Positions 1 to 12,365 of a stretch of DNA of 64,000 nt are shown here, piece by piece. Within the stretch, counting starts at the first letter, position 1; each line of letters opens with the position of its first letter. Position numbers and translations under genes: made by a program. This DNA is from Sebastes aleutianus. Taxonomy: Eukaryota > Chordata > Actinopteri > Perciformes > Sebastidae. Under the pieces are notes generated by a model. It had not been told where the DNA came from. It saw nothing but the letters and a program-made list of their open reading frames with translations, and did no database searches. The stretch lies in NCBI GenBank assembly GCA_916700875.1, contig CAKAKS010000038.1, positions 12,829,944-12,893,943 of the forward strand, in the 5' to 3' direction.

Positions 1-1733
1 GCAAACAGAAAACACATGAAAACAAATCTGAGAGTGAGGTGAATTTCAAAGAAATCAAAAACAAAATATTTCGCAGCCTCTTTAGTAGCTCGACTGTGAG
101 TCAGGGCCACGTCAGTAGAAATTGTTATCGCTACAGTTTCTACTTCTAAAAATCACAGCATTAAATTGCTACGTCACGAGCACAATGTGAAATGAGTGCA
201 GATGTTTACGCTATCTTTCTGATAGAAGAAAATAAAGGGCAAATTATAGCATTTAAATTTCAAACTTAGAACGCAGGACACCACATTTCATTGTTAACCG
301 GCACATAAACGTGTTTGACGGACAGGCTACGTGGATGGCCACCAATTTAGGTATATTTCTCTGGTTTTCTCACATGAATAATTGATTGTCTATTCTGGAT
401 CTTAGGTTTGGCAGCAGCTATGGATTTGCCAGAAAATATATGTTGAGCGATATATCGATCGTGGCGCCACTTCCGCTGGTTGACATGAATTTAAAACCGG
501 TCGAAAACACAAGGATTTAGTGCTACCCTAGTTGTTGTTGATTTACAATAAGTGGTATAATCTGCGGCTGTAAACTGGGAGTGAGCAGTTAGTGGCTGAT
601 ACACTGAAGATGCCCTTCAGCACTAATTATGTGGGTGTGTTTGAGTAAATACTGATCAAGAGTGAATTAACATCAAGAAAATCCAGTTGCCTTGACTGTG
701 ATGCTCATGTTCTGTCAAATGTATGCCAATGTTTTGTAGTATTAAAAAGTCTTGTGTGTAGCAACTGTAATGTTTAGGAGGAATATTTTTATTGCCAGTT
801 ATTTGCGTTGAAGTCAGTCCACTACTTGTGACTGTGGGCTGAGGAGCTTTTAGATCACAACATTCAGAGTGAGAATGATAACCAGTGCACTCTGTTTCTC
901 TTCATATGTGTGGGCTGATGAGCTAATAGTGCCAAAGCCTGGATTCTGGTCTAATTAAACCACCTCACAGTGCCCTACAGCAAGATCACGACTTTGTTCA
1001 TTTTTAGTTGTAAACTGTATATAGCGAACTTTCTCTGGACCTTGACTCTTCTGATTTACAACCATCACCATCATCCATCACTATGCTATGACAAGTATAG
1101 TGCTGGACCAGCAATTTATATTCAAGTGCTGCGCTGCATATTCTGAATGTTGAGACAATCAAACAAGGTACTAACCCTAAATCAAAAACCCCAAAACTGA
1201 CATTTTACAAACTTGTAGGCTCCATTTAAAAAAAACTAAAAAAAAAACTGAAACATACAGTGTATAGAGAGGTAAAAGTGATGTAAAATGATCAGGTCAC
1301 AGCTTCTGAAAGTTTCTAGTGGCATCCTGGTTTTTAAGATTTTTAGTTTTTTTTTTAAATTGCTTTCATCAAAACCAGCAGATATATGTGGGCCTTTTAG
1401 CCAATATAATATCCTCTTTATCCTTTAGCAAATGTAGGCCCCTCATAAGCTCAAACAGTACTACCTCATTTCCATAAAACATACCTTCATGTGTGTTTTG
1501 GTAACTAACTTATCTACACTCTTAACAAACAAAAAGCATGCGTAACACTTCAAATTAAACAACCATATTACAAAATATGAGTCCGCCTCATTGCTTTGCA
1601 TATATTGTGCATTATCCAGTGCCTCCTCTGTCCTTTAGGGAGTTATGGCTGGTTCCTTTTAAAGAACAGCAGGCCTCTTTTGTTCAGCAGTATCGCGCAG
1701 GCTGGAAGCAAACAGGTACACGATGTAGCTTCT
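1..1733 (-). other. znf516: znf516 3' UTR and downstream sequence
   Basis: No coding exon is recognisable here. The stop codon of znf516 is at 1736-1734, so the 3' UTR runs towards lower coordinates. A minus-strand AATAAA (plus-strand tttatt, 788-793) is a plausible poly(A) signal about 940 bases after the stop. Its use is inferred. Below about 780 nothing was identified. Confidence 0.4.
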
Positions 1734-1784
1734 TCACGTTCCTTTATGAAGAGACCCTGAGGAGGAAGTGGAGCGGCTGTTGGC
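1734..1784 (-). CDS. znf516: znf516 coding exon 4 (last, C-terminal 16 residues)
   Basis: The acceptor is preceded by a pyrimidine-rich run ending ctcctgcag. The exon opens in phase 0, matching the end of exon 4007-4071. It encodes residues 904-919, a Ser-rich stretch ending SLHKGT before TGA. The Lys-Gly-Thr ending resembles the C terminus I remember for human ZNF516, and this is the main reason to accept such a short exon. Confidence 0.72.
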   Translation of the reverse strand, partial: ANSRSTSSSGSLHKGT

Positions 1785-4700
1785 CTGCAGGAGACAAAGG
1801 TGAGGCGCCCCAGTTAGATTGTATCCAACAACACTGAGAGGGAGTGTATTTATGTGTATATAATGTGTATGAACACTGTTGTACTATCAATAAATGGGAT
1901 TGCGGTGCATGACTAAATACTTGAATGTTCAAAATCATACACACTTAAAGGGCAACAATGTTATCTGAAATATTAAAATCTCTTAATACCTCTATACTTC
2001 AGTGATAATCAAATGTCTGATTATAAGAGTGCAGACCCTGTCACACTATGCTATGATATTTTATTCAGTAGCTTCAGTGTTAGTTGACCTACAAGCTGTC
2101 AGTAATGTAATGCTGCACATAAAGAGGCTTCATGTTGTGGATTATGAACACATCATGGACAGAGTGAAGCCGGTGCTTTTTTAAAATGAATGTCCAGAAG
2201 AAACAAAGAAAATATAACAATCTTTATTTATAATTTCAGCTATTATAGTACAAAATATATTCTAATATTACTGCCCCCACTGTTATCCTTATTAGTTTTA
2301 TCTAATTTATAATTCCTCACCCCTAGACTGAGCTATTGCCCATCTCTAGTGTTTAAAAAGTTGCCCACATATTACTCTAGGGGGAAAGAGGAGAAAGCAA
2401 GAACAGTTGTAGGTAGCATCAGGGTAGGCCTGACTGACAGGCTGATGACACACCATATGGAGATGCTGGGCGAGTTTTACCCTGAGGGGGACAACAATGT
2501 TTTTTTATTATTTGTTTGCCTCTTGCCTGTCAGCCTCTCTTACGGAAACGAGAAGGAAGAGACAGCCAGGTTGCGGAAGTTGACAGCCACGCACGCAAAT
2601 GAAATGAAAATACGCAGACGCACGTGTGCACAGAAGTGACAGACTGTACTCAGACGCCGACAAGGTACAGACACGAGAACTTAGGCACACACAGTTGGTG
2701 AAGCCGTACTGTACATACTTGTGAGGGAGAGAAGGACTTTTATACTTTATTTTGAAATTTATAGAGTGAATTGATGGATCTTTAGAATTATATATTTGGG
2801 ATTTAACTGTAGCTAAAGCAAAATCTCTGATGTAAACAAAAGCGTTGTCCCACCACCAACTAACTGGCATTTTCTTCAGTACATGGACATACAGTAGATA
2901 TAAGATACAATGCTTTCTTATGGGGATAAATATGTGTTTACATTAGTGATGTTTCTGAACATAGAACAGGGTTTCTTGTAATCACTTCAGTTAGTAATGT
3001 TAGATGACAGTCCAAACCAGTGGTTCCCAACATATTTTCCTTGAAGCCCCCCTACTTGTGTCTAAGTTTGTATCTTAATGAACATAAATTGTCAGTGCGT
3101 GCCTCCCTTTGTGTGCTGCAAGCGGAGGAGCAAACAGTTTTTGACCGCAGAGAAAATGTTGTTTTTGAAAGGCTAAACGCCAACAAATATGGTTTGAAGC
3201 AGAATATTTTGTTAGATAAAAACATGATTTTTTAAAATGATTACGTGATGTAATAACTGCATCTATCCTTTTTCAATACATTTTTACTTTTGGACTTATT
3301 GTCTCTGGAGTTATTGGAAATGTTTGGATCACACGGTCGGAAACAATCCTGGGCAGCCACCACTAGAATCTAACACTACAAATAGCATAATACTAATAAT
3401 ATTAGTGTAGTTTAATCTTTATCTGCAACTGTACACAGATACTGGGTTTAAACAGAAAATATATTTTTAAATAGTTTTACAGACTTTCGTATAAATTATC
3501 CAGTAAGTGTGTTATTGTGATTTTAGTTGTACATGTGCAAATCTAACTTTGACAACCTCTGAGCTGACAAATCCTCACGCATCCCCTGTGATCTTTGGTG
3601 CCCTGTGATCTTTGGACCCCAGGTTGGGAACTACTGGTCTAAACAAAAGCCACACTAATTAAATATAGGGCATTTGTGTGTGAAATGGCATCTCAGCTCT
3701 TTTATTTGTTTATATTCTATTTTTATGTTGTTAGTGAAGGTGGTCTTTACTCACATACACTATTTAACACTGCAGGAAACCCTGACAGCAGTAAAACAGG
3801 CTTATCTTTTCTGTTAACTTTTGAAACTTAAAAGTACAACTCTTCAATCATACGTATAAATATGTTCATAATATACTGTAAATTGCATGACTGGGCCTTT
3901 AATATATTAAAATAAAGTCAGTTCAATCACTTGTCCGTAGGCTGAAGTCTGGGAGACAATTTCTATCAAAACTACAATATCAGTGTCTGCTGCAAAGACA
4001 ACATACTTGTTTGGAAGCTTCAGAGGTTGAGTGGACTTCTTTTCCAAAATTTCCATTTAACTGCAACATTGCTGTAAAAAATAGAAGTATAAAAAGAGCC
4101 TGTAAACATACATATCATGGTCATGTCTCATCTCAACCTTCAGTGTAAAATATCATAACATTACACATCACTCGTACTGGGATGCCAATGGGTAAAGTCA
4201 TGCGGGCACTATTGTTTAATCCATCCAAATTTAAATTTTAGCCATCAGACAGCTTGACAAATTCAGTTATTAATCAGCCAAAATAAACACAAATACAAAG
4301 GTTCTCCTCACCTTGTGGATCAATCCTGGGATCAATAAACCCCCAGTGCTGGTAAAGAGCAGCCAGATCGTGGGGACTGTAGTTTTTCAGGAGACTCAAA
4401 ATATCAATGTCCATTGGCATTTCTCCTGTCGATTCATTCTTTACCTGAGCAAAACCACGGAGTGGTTCTAAGTACGCTTTGTGACCCCACATGTTCATGG
4501 CAGCCCACAGATCAGGACCCTTAGGAATTGAAGAGGAGTCACATGACTGCCTGCGGGGATGTGGTCTATCTGCAGATGCGTTGGATGAAGTCCCGCCATG
4601 ATTTCTTGCCAACATGAATCCCAAACCCTCCTGTGGGAAGTTTCCTTCCACCGCAGCTCTGTGGCTTCTGTGTTTGGGGCTGCCTGTAGGCTGGAAACTA

Positions 4701-7700
4701 GGGGCACTTTTGCTGTGCACAATACTGCTTGATGAAGTAGCTTGTGTGCTGGAGCTTTTACTTCCCCCTTTCTCTGCCCGGTTATGTTCACCAGACTTCT
4801 TTTGAGGTAGGAGTCCCATCCTCCCACTTGACTGTGTCCCATCTGAGGAGCGTGAGTCCTTAGACTGATGCTTGGACTTAGGGACGCCTGACTGGGTCTT
4901 GGGGGCTGAGTGCTTGCTGCTGCTGCTGCTAGTGCTGCTGCTGCTGCTGCTGTGGGTTGTCAAACCTGGAGGCTGTGTGCGCTGAGTTTTTGGAGCAGGT
5001 AGAGCAGGGCAGTCCTTGCCTTCGAGGAATGGTGGAGGCCCTGTGCGTCTCCACTGGGTACCACCTGCCTTTAAACTCTTGGAGCTGTTAATGCAAGGTG
5101 CCCACTTGGGTGCCATGGAACTGCTGCTATCCACCCTGTGTGCAACCCGCTGGTGGATCCACAGTACTTCTGGGTAGTTGGTAGTGTGGGAGCAGTATGG
5201 ACACTGATGTCTCACCAGGCCCTCTGTCTTTACTGGATAATTTACAGTGCCATCTCCTTCACTTATGGGTAATGAAGACAGATTAAGAAGACTCCCAGCA
5301 GCATCATTAGCAGTATGTCCCTGCCCTTTGACCTCAGTACCATTTGGCTTTTCTGTTTTAATGTTGGACTCTGCTGACCCCGGGCCAGTCGGACATGTGT
5401 AAGGATTCCAGTATGGCTGACTGAGCAACATACTCCTGTTTCTGAGGTAGTCCATGTATCTTGAGGCCTTGGAACCACTCTGGTTACTGTTGTCCAAAAT
5501 GGTGCCGTGTTTGCTATAGGGACCCAGGAAGTCCTGGTGCTGCCTGTGCAGGTGAGACCTGAGTAGTGAGGCGTCGACAGTGTGGAAATCACAGTGCTCG
5601 CAGAAGTATGCTTTTTTATCTGTAGGTAAGAGAAGAAGAAGCAATGTTAAGTACATATGTAGAATTTAAGTAGAGCTGCAACAATTAATCGATTAATTGA
5701 TGAGTTGTCAACTATTAAATACGCCAACTATTTTGATAATCAATCTATCGGTTTGAGTAACTTTTTAAAGAGAAAAAAAGAAAAATTCTCTGATACCAGC
5801 TTCTTAAATGTGAATATTTTGTGGTTTCTTTACTCCTCTATGACAGTAAACTGAATATCTTTGAGTTGACGAAACAACTAATCAATTAATCGAGAAAATA
5901 ATCAACAATGAAAATCTTTAGTTGCGGCCCTAAATTTAAGTGTTGTGTCCGTATGTGTATGTATACAACAAAGTCACTAGCAGTGATTACATTAGCAAAA
6001 AAGCATTATTTAAAGTTAAAGGTCATCGCGGGTCTGGAGTTACAATCGGCTTTAGGACAGACAACAGAAACCATACTAAATTTCATAATGGAATAAACAT
6101 CTGCTCTGAGTATAAATAAATCACAGTCTCATTGCTGACAGTGACGTTAGCTCTACATCTTAAGTGGTGGCAGATTTTGACAGATTTGAATGAACCTTTA
6201 GGCAATTATATACATCTTGGTCTTATAATGAATGTTTTACATGCTTTAAAGATTGTTACACAAGTTAATTTTACTAAAACGCGAAGTGATTATCTTAATC
6301 ATTGCATCATTTTGTGCTGATTAAACACAAATTTGTGAGTGGGGTAGATAAACAGCTTAGCTACTCGTCCTTCCAAGCAGCAGCAGCTCTAAATCTAGCA
6401 GAACAAAGACTTTATTTAGTAAGTTTTAAAGATGCTGATATCTAGTTTTCAAAATACAAATATTCTTCTAAAACATGGCACCTGCTCTCTCAAAACAGCT
6501 GTTTCTAGTGTTAAAGCCACCAGAATTTTGGCAAACAAAACATCATATTGTTATGTAATCATGAATTACAGCGAAAAAAAAATTTTTCCTTTACCTAATT
6601 AAAAATATTTAGGAATGAAACTTAATATGTCCCTTAAAAATCCTCTGAAGTTGAGGTGAGAATACCTTGACGGGTGTGCATTTGCAAAATCTTCTGGTAC
6701 AAACAAGTGCACTTACAGCTGTAATTCAGTTAAAAATTCACTAGATGTCTCCCTTTTCCACAGTACAATGTTAAATGTTACATTTTCACATTGATGGCCC
6801 TAAGTTTAACTTACTTGCAGCAATATGAGAAAGAGTCTGATCTTGGTTTATCTATATTGAAAAAAGCTGTTTACCAGAAAAAGTGGCCCATCTGCATGTC
6901 CACAAACATAACCATTGACATCTTAATTTAAACAAAAAGGGTGCAATAGTCACTACAAAGCAACTGCCCTCAGCACAAACCTGATAATTGATTCCCATTT
7001 TCAAGGATATTTGTCCAAAACTGTAGTACAGATAATGTAGTATGGTGTGGTGAATATGACTTACCCTCCTGGTCTTGGCTCCTGTTGGTTTGTTTAGGTG
7101 CGAGGTGAACATCTTTGCCTTTCTTAGTCTGCAGCGCCTCATAAAACGCATGACCAAGTCCGTTCAACAAAATCCGGTCTTTCTGGGAAATCCTCTTGTC
7201 GCCACCTTTAGTGTGAGCCAAGCTGTTTGATGAGTGATCGAGGCATGTATCACCCTTCATCTTCTTAATGTTGGAGCTGGAGGTGTCGATTTGCTTCCTC
7301 TTCTTCTCCTGCTTCAGGGGTACATACTCGCCCTTTGCTGTGTCATACGCCACCTCAGCGTCAGCGAGCCTCTCCTCCCATCCCAAACATTTCTCTGTGG
7401 CCTCCACTAGGCGTCCTCTTGTGGCCAACTGCCACGCTTGGTAACTACAAACTGGATCCAGCTCTGGAATTCGCCTGCCCAGGCTCTTTTCGTCAGAAGT
7501 TTCTCTTGGTCCAGCACATGTGAGGTTCAGGCTTTCCAAAAAATGCCTCTTAGCAATGTGCAGCCCAGAGGCTTCAATGTCCTCCTGTGGTGGATTTTGT
7601 GTTTGAGTGCGGCTGTGGTTTGGTTTATGCAGCTTTTCATGTATTCGTAATGTCTTGCGGTCAAAGAAGAAGTTACCACAGCCGGCACAGAGCTCATAGA

Positions 7701-8400
7701 GGCACTCTTCATTTGTCAGCGATGCTGCGTCCTGAGGAACTTCATTGATGGTGACAGGCGGCTCATTGCTTTTGCCGCCTTTTAGCTGGGCTTTGACCCG
7801 GTGAATGCGCATATGACTTTGGAGGAACCATGCCTGGCGGAAACGTCGTCCACAAATCCGGCAACCGTGATCCTGGGAGCTGCGGTGCCTTTTCATGTGG
7901 GATTTAAGGAGTGGTACTTGAGGGAACACCTGGCCACAAATGCTGCAGGTGCAGGACCCATCTTCAGCCCCATCACCGACCTCAACGCCATCTTTACCCT
8001 TAACTTTTTTCTTGGTTCCTTTCTTCTTCACTTTCCCGTTGACATTATGAGCTTTGTCAGATGTGCTGACGATTTCCGGAGGATCAGGCTTCTCGGTGTT
8101 ATCCTTCTGCTCTTGATCTCCACCTCCGTCCTTGTCACTGAGGTTGTGGCTGAATAGGCCCAGTTTATGGCTTCGAATGTGGGCCTTCAGACTGCCCTTC
8201 TGAGCCGACCTGTGCTCACAGTACGGACACTTGTACGGCTTCTCCCGCGTGTGTCTTCTCATGTGCTGCGACAGAGAGCTGAGAAGAGGGAAGCTGCGGC
8301 CGCACACCCCACAGGTGTGGCCAGAGGGCACATCTACTGTCTCTGCCTTTATATTTGCTGTGGGTTTTTGTGATACATCCTCCCTCACTTCTGTCTCCAT
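1734..8400 (-). CDS. znf516: Zinc finger protein 516-like transcription regulator (whole coding span, 4 coding exons)
   Basis: Join of 8400-7065, 5619-4312, 4071-4007 and 1784-1734: 2760 bases, 919 residues, with all splice phases matching (1, 1, 0). ZNF516 is a nuclear C2H2 zinc-finger DNA-binding regulator of the ZNF217/ZNF516/ZNF536 group, known to work with corepressor complexes and in brown-fat gene control. Seven C2H2 fingers are visible: C30/C33/H46/H50, C58/C61/H74/H78, C152/C155/H168/H172, C180/C183/H196/H200, C238/C241/H254/H258, C452/C455/H468/H473 and C585/C588/H601/H606. Family landmarks are LDPVCSYQAWQLATRG (314-329), the RTGPPP block after the last finger, a DILSLLKNY...LYQHWG helix (851-872) and the ending LHKGT. 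Basic stretches at 123-136 and 366-369 look like nuclear signals. Human ZNF516 is longer, and two of its fingers are not found here. The ATG at 8400 was chosen because an in-frame TAG lies upstream at 8457-8455 with no other ATG between. ZNF217 is the main alternative but fits the central block and C terminus less well. Confidence 0.88.
3018..3636. mobile_element. hAT-like non-autonomous element with 8-bp target-site duplication
   Basis: The ends are inverted repeats: CAGTGGTTCCCAAC on the left and GTTGGGAACTACTG on the right. They are bordered by gtccaaac (3010-3017) and gtctaaac (3637-3644), an 8-bp duplication with one mismatch, as hAT transposons make. No transposase is encoded. A second member of the family, without its ends, lies at about 62328-62775. 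The element sits in the last intron of znf516. Confidence 0.8.
4007..4071 (-). CDS. znf516: znf516 coding exon 3
   Basis: The acceptor has the strong tract ctattttttacag and the donor is GTATGT. The 65 bases start with two that complete a codon left by the preceding exon (G+CA = Ala882) and end on a codon boundary at Gln903. The peptide has a NGNFGKEVHSTSEASKQ core that lines up with the C-terminal tail of ZNF516. In the mammalian protein a C2H2 finger precedes this tail; here the tail joins directly to the conserved helix region. Confidence 0.75.
4312..5619 (-). CDS. znf516: znf516 coding exon 2 (fingers 6-7, Ser-rich region, C-terminal helix)
   Basis: Encodes residues 446-881. The acceptor is cttacctacag, the donor is CAAG|GTGAGG, and the length of 1308 keeps phase 1 at both ends. 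It holds finger 6 (C452-H473), finger 7 (C585-H606) in the CPYCSHTTNYPEVLWIHQR block, the RTGPPP motif, a long Ser/Lys-rich low-complexity stretch, and the conserved helix at 848-872. Candidate SUMO sites of the form hydrophobic-Lys-x-Glu are at 532-535 (IKTE), 575-578 (VKTE) and 838-841 (VKNE). Reading through the donor meets a stop after about 14 codons, so splicing is needed for the tail. Confidence 0.9.
5671..5932. mobile_element. Short hAT-type MITE with perfect 8-bp duplication
   Basis: The 262-bp AT-rich element has inverted ends (TAGAGCTGCAAC and its counterpart GTTGCGGCCCTA) and is flanked by perfect copies of aatttaag at 5663-5670 and 5933-5940. It has no coding capacity. It lies in the znf516 intron 50 bases beyond the acceptor of the 4312-5619 exon. 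A decayed relative begins near 14750. Confidence 0.85.
5941..7064 (-). other. znf516: Remainder of znf516 intron
   Basis: Bounded by the donor GTAAGT (7064-7059) and the acceptor at 5620-5621. It was searched for the extra zinc-finger exon expected from mammalian ZNF516; nothing like it was seen. It is otherwise AT-rich and unremarkable. Confidence 0.6.
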
Positions 8401-8590
8401 TACTTCTTCTGGAGCACCGGTACGCCAAAAAACCACAACTGTGTAATAAATCCTCTAACTGTGCAAAGTTTATCTTCCAAAAGTTAGTGAGTTCTCAGAA
8501 TAGGCATTAAAAACATCACAGCTTTAGTGTCCATCCTGATTTTTGAAGAGATTTTCTTTTTCAAGTCGCATACTGTGTTGGCAAGAATAC
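7065..8590 (-). CDS. znf516: znf516 coding exon 1 (CDS 8400-7065) with 5' UTR part 8590-8401
   Basis: The acceptor at 8592-8591 follows a long pyrimidine tract; the donor is CCAGGAGG|GTAAGT. Coding starts at ATG 8400 and gives residues 1-445 plus one base. It carries fingers 1-5, with a TGEKPY-like linker (TREKPYK) between fingers 1 and 2, a basic KKKGTKKKVKGK stretch, and the LDPVCSYQAWQLATRG block followed by a Lys-rich segment. A candidate SUMO site (IKAE) is at 17-20. The GTG in the same frame at 8436 has no support as a start. Confidence 0.93.
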
Positions 8591-10552
8591 CTGAAAAAAA
8601 AAGAAAAATAAATTAAAATTAGGCTTGTGGTAATTTTACTTATGATCCAAATTCATAAATGATATCAAAAAAAGGTCAGTCAAATATTATTACCAAAATT
8701 ATTCTAAATAATATAATCATTCTTAAGGGGAGCGGAAAATAATATGGCTAAGCCAAATCACTTTTTAATAATAATGACTTCCAAAAACATTAATTATTAA
8801 AATACATTCTAATGTATGAGAAGTTAAGCTAAACTTTTTTGTCCCCCTTTTCTTGGGCTTAGTATAACTGCATCACAGAGCATTCATGTAGCTGTACTTA
8901 GCACTATACATTAAAACACATGAACCAAAACAAATCAATAATGTTCATATATTCAACAGTAAAACAATAAGACCAATACTGATGAAACCAATAAAACCGC
9001 AAAGAACGTACAATCCATAAAACATAAGCATACAATCCTTGAGGCAATATGTGCCACAATTTGGCAATACCTGTAAAAGCTGGAGTTATGCAAAGAGCAC
9101 CAAACTGTTACTTAGTTTTGGATACTCTAACAGTGATGATACAATATAAAGAGTATGAAATATGTCTTTTGCTGTCTTGTCTTTAAAAGTCAACTTTAGA
9201 ATTCAGAACAGTGAGAGAAATTAACTAGTAGGGCTTAAAATTGAACATGTAAGTGATTATCAGTGCTTTTGTTGGCTTGTTGCCTTATAAACCCTAAATG
9301 CTACACAGACTTAAAGAATTAAGGATTTACAATATTTAATAAAGTGAATCCAGTAAGATAAAATCTGTGGACTGTGGGTGATATTTAAATCATTAAATTG
9401 TGACAAGTTTGCCTCAAACACAGAATCAAAGAACTGCCAGAAGATTTATATACTTGTTCACATTCACATTTCTTTTATTTCCTTTTTTCTTTTACATACT
9501 GTAGGTACACAGACAATTTCCAGAGACTGGTTTCACTATGAACAGACTAACATGTAAGGTGGTTTCACTCAGTGTGTTTAAACCGTGTACTAAGAGAGAC
9601 TGAGGCAATTTGCATCCCACAGATTTTGGAGTAACCTTTGTCCTTCAGTGGTTGAGCGACGCCTGTCTGTGCGTATTAGAGCGCGGGTCAGTGTCTCAAC
9701 ATGCGTGTGTGTCGGTCCTTTGGTTTCCTATGCCTAAATTGAGTGTGTGAGGTGGAGCATGAAGAGATGTATTCATTCCTGGCCAACCAGGATGAGCCCT
9801 GAGGGGGCGGTCCACTCTAATTCACGATCAATAATCCATTATCAACAAACTTCATTTTAGAAGCTCACATACAGGCACACATAGCCCTGATTCTGGGGTA
9901 AGTGCTTACATAAAATTGTGGGCATAGGTAACAAGGTATATAGCTAAATATTAGTTTAAATATGACAATGTGTTTTAACCTTTATCTTTTAATCCTCTCT
10001 AACATTATATGTAAGGAAACTATCTGAAACCAGGAAGATAACTTGATATATGAGGCTCTAATAGTTCCGAGACATCTGAACAGGAATTTGTTGTACTCTA
10101 CATGAAAAATATGTGGCACAGGCAGGGTCTGATGTGGTTAAACATGTTCTTCAGGTAAACATGACTATTTGTTGGATTGTTAATAGTGAAAGAAAGCACT
10201 CGGTGGCGTATAGCCAGCCAGGCAGTCAAAAGAAAAACCTGCTATTGTGTCGGCCGCACCAGAACTGTCACATCGCCTCATGTCTGGCCCTGCACCCCTC
10301 ATTGGGGGGTCGAGAGAGTTATTGTTAAAGCAAAGAGGCCTGGGCCTACACGTCACTGTCTTCCAATACATGTCTGGGCAAAGAGGGAGGACAAAAGGCG
10401 ACTCTTGTTTGTCTTGTCAGTCTTTGAGCGCGAGGAAAAACTAGGTGCACATGACTCAGAAAGGCTAGAAAAAGAGACGGTGACTCTGGTTGTGATTTTC
10501 TGGGGATGAGGTTGTCTGTCTAATTATCTGTATCTGCATCCATGGTCGCATC

Positions 10553-10592
10553 TGCCTGCATGCTTGCCTGCCTGCCTGCCTGCCTGCCTGCG
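10553..10592. repeat. (GCCT)n microsatellite
   Basis: Several tandem copies of tgcc/gcct are visible in a row within presumed znf516 intron sequence. Confidence 0.85.
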
Positions 10593-12365
10593 GTCATGTG
10601 TGCTGATCCGCTCACGCTGGAATGGGTGTTGTATCTGGAATATGGGAGGAGTTTCGGAGGTTTTTCCGCACATGGCAGGTGTTTGGTAGGCAGACGCCGT
10701 CAGATTAGTGCATGGGCAATGTGGCACACTGTCTCCAAGAGGGGGAGGATGTGCAAGGAAAACTGGAGGGTGGCAATTAAGGGGTTAAGGTTAAGGCGAA
10801 TGTAATGAGTTACCACAATGGGGATAAAGTCAGAGAGCTGAGGGCAACAGATGGGAATAAACGGGCCATCAGTATGGAGTTAGCCGCCTCTACAGTATGA
10901 GCTTATGCCTTTGTCAAAGCAGCCTACGTGCTTAGTGTGTGCTATATATTTTTGCATCTGCAGTACCCTACTTTTGCACAATCACACAAGAAAAATGCAT
11001 AGTGTTTGTGTTAAACACGGGATTTGTTCACTGCATTTCTAATAACAAAAATCAATCGTATAAAATAATTTGAACACTCCAGTTTTTTGTACGTCACTAT
11101 TTTTTTCCACCTTTCCAGCTCTCATCCCATATCTACTGAAAGCCCTTTTGCAGGATATGTTAAGTAATGCAGATAGCCAAACATGTTGCTCCGGGGGCTT
11201 AACTCATTTCTTTTAGAATCCCTCGCTCCCTTTTTCTCTCTCTTTTCTTTGGCAGATGAATAGGCATGTCCAGTCAGCTGTCCTCGCATTGATTCATCCT
11301 GACGTCCCAACCAGCTCAGCACAAACTCCCTATGGTCAGGGCACTGATGCTGAGAGCCTGTGTGCTGTGATGTGTGTGTATGAAAATATCCACTGTCGGT
11401 GTGTTTATGTGTGTGCACTCTGCCTGTGTGCCTGGTTGCTGCACTAACTGTGGGTGTAATTTCCTGCCAGGATCTGTAAATAGCATTTCCCCTGAATTTA
11501 CTTTGCAAGATCCTATTGCATCCGACACACCAAAATACCTCAAATACCTTTTTTTTGTAAGTAAGACATGTCCACTTATAGCTAATATCTGCAAAATTCT
11601 GCAACTGTAGACTAGTAGAAGCAAGTATTGTATGTGACTGTATTACACGCAGTGTGCATGCCTGAGTGTGTGTGTGTGTGTATGTGCTGAAGTCATCCAA
11701 ATATTCTCAACAACCAGCAACAAGCCTGTGCCAACATACCCCTGACTGGAGATAGCATGTGACTGTCCTTATGCTAGTGTTCAAAGCCACAGTCACTCGC
11801 TAAGCCTCATCTCGCATCTACCGTTTTGTGTCCAATAATCCTGTCTGTTTCCAACAACCGCAGAACACAACCGAGGCATAACATAAAATTAATACACAAA
11901 AGGAGAATGTTTTCTTTGCTGTAAATGTCATCCCATTTATCTTCAGGTCCTTTTAGCTTTCATAAAACTGAGTAAATCTGTCTGCTGTGGGCACGGTGAA
12001 TGCAATCGTGCACAAAATCATATCACTTTAAAAAAATATTGTGTCAGCTATTAGATAATTATAGAAAATACTATCATAAAAATGGCAAAGTCAAGTTCCT
12101 GTAGGCTGCTTGTCCCAGAAAACTGCATACTGAAGGCAAAGTCACTGCTAAAGAAACTAGATTTTTACGGATTCCTAATATTCTAGTGGAACATGTTACA
12201 GTTTACAGTGGATAATGTGGGTTGATTAACACTCCAAGGTGTGATGGGTATGATTGTCAGTTTATTTACGGACAGATTCAGTTGTGTGAAACAACTGTCT
12301 ATTACATTTAAAGGTAAATTGCTCCAAAAAGCTCCTAAATAATCAGTTTTTTTATTGTAAATGTT

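Noticed and set aside
2349..2870. Open frames of 96 (plus) and 120 (minus) codons
   Set aside because: No domain, no matching splice phase with znf516 exons on either side, and they overlap each other in antisense within a znf516 intron.
1734..8400. Assignment of the zinc-finger gene to znf217
   Set aside because: The SYQAWQLATRG...EYVPLKQEKKRK segment, the first two fingers and the C-terminal tail fit ZNF516; ZNF217 shares only part of these.
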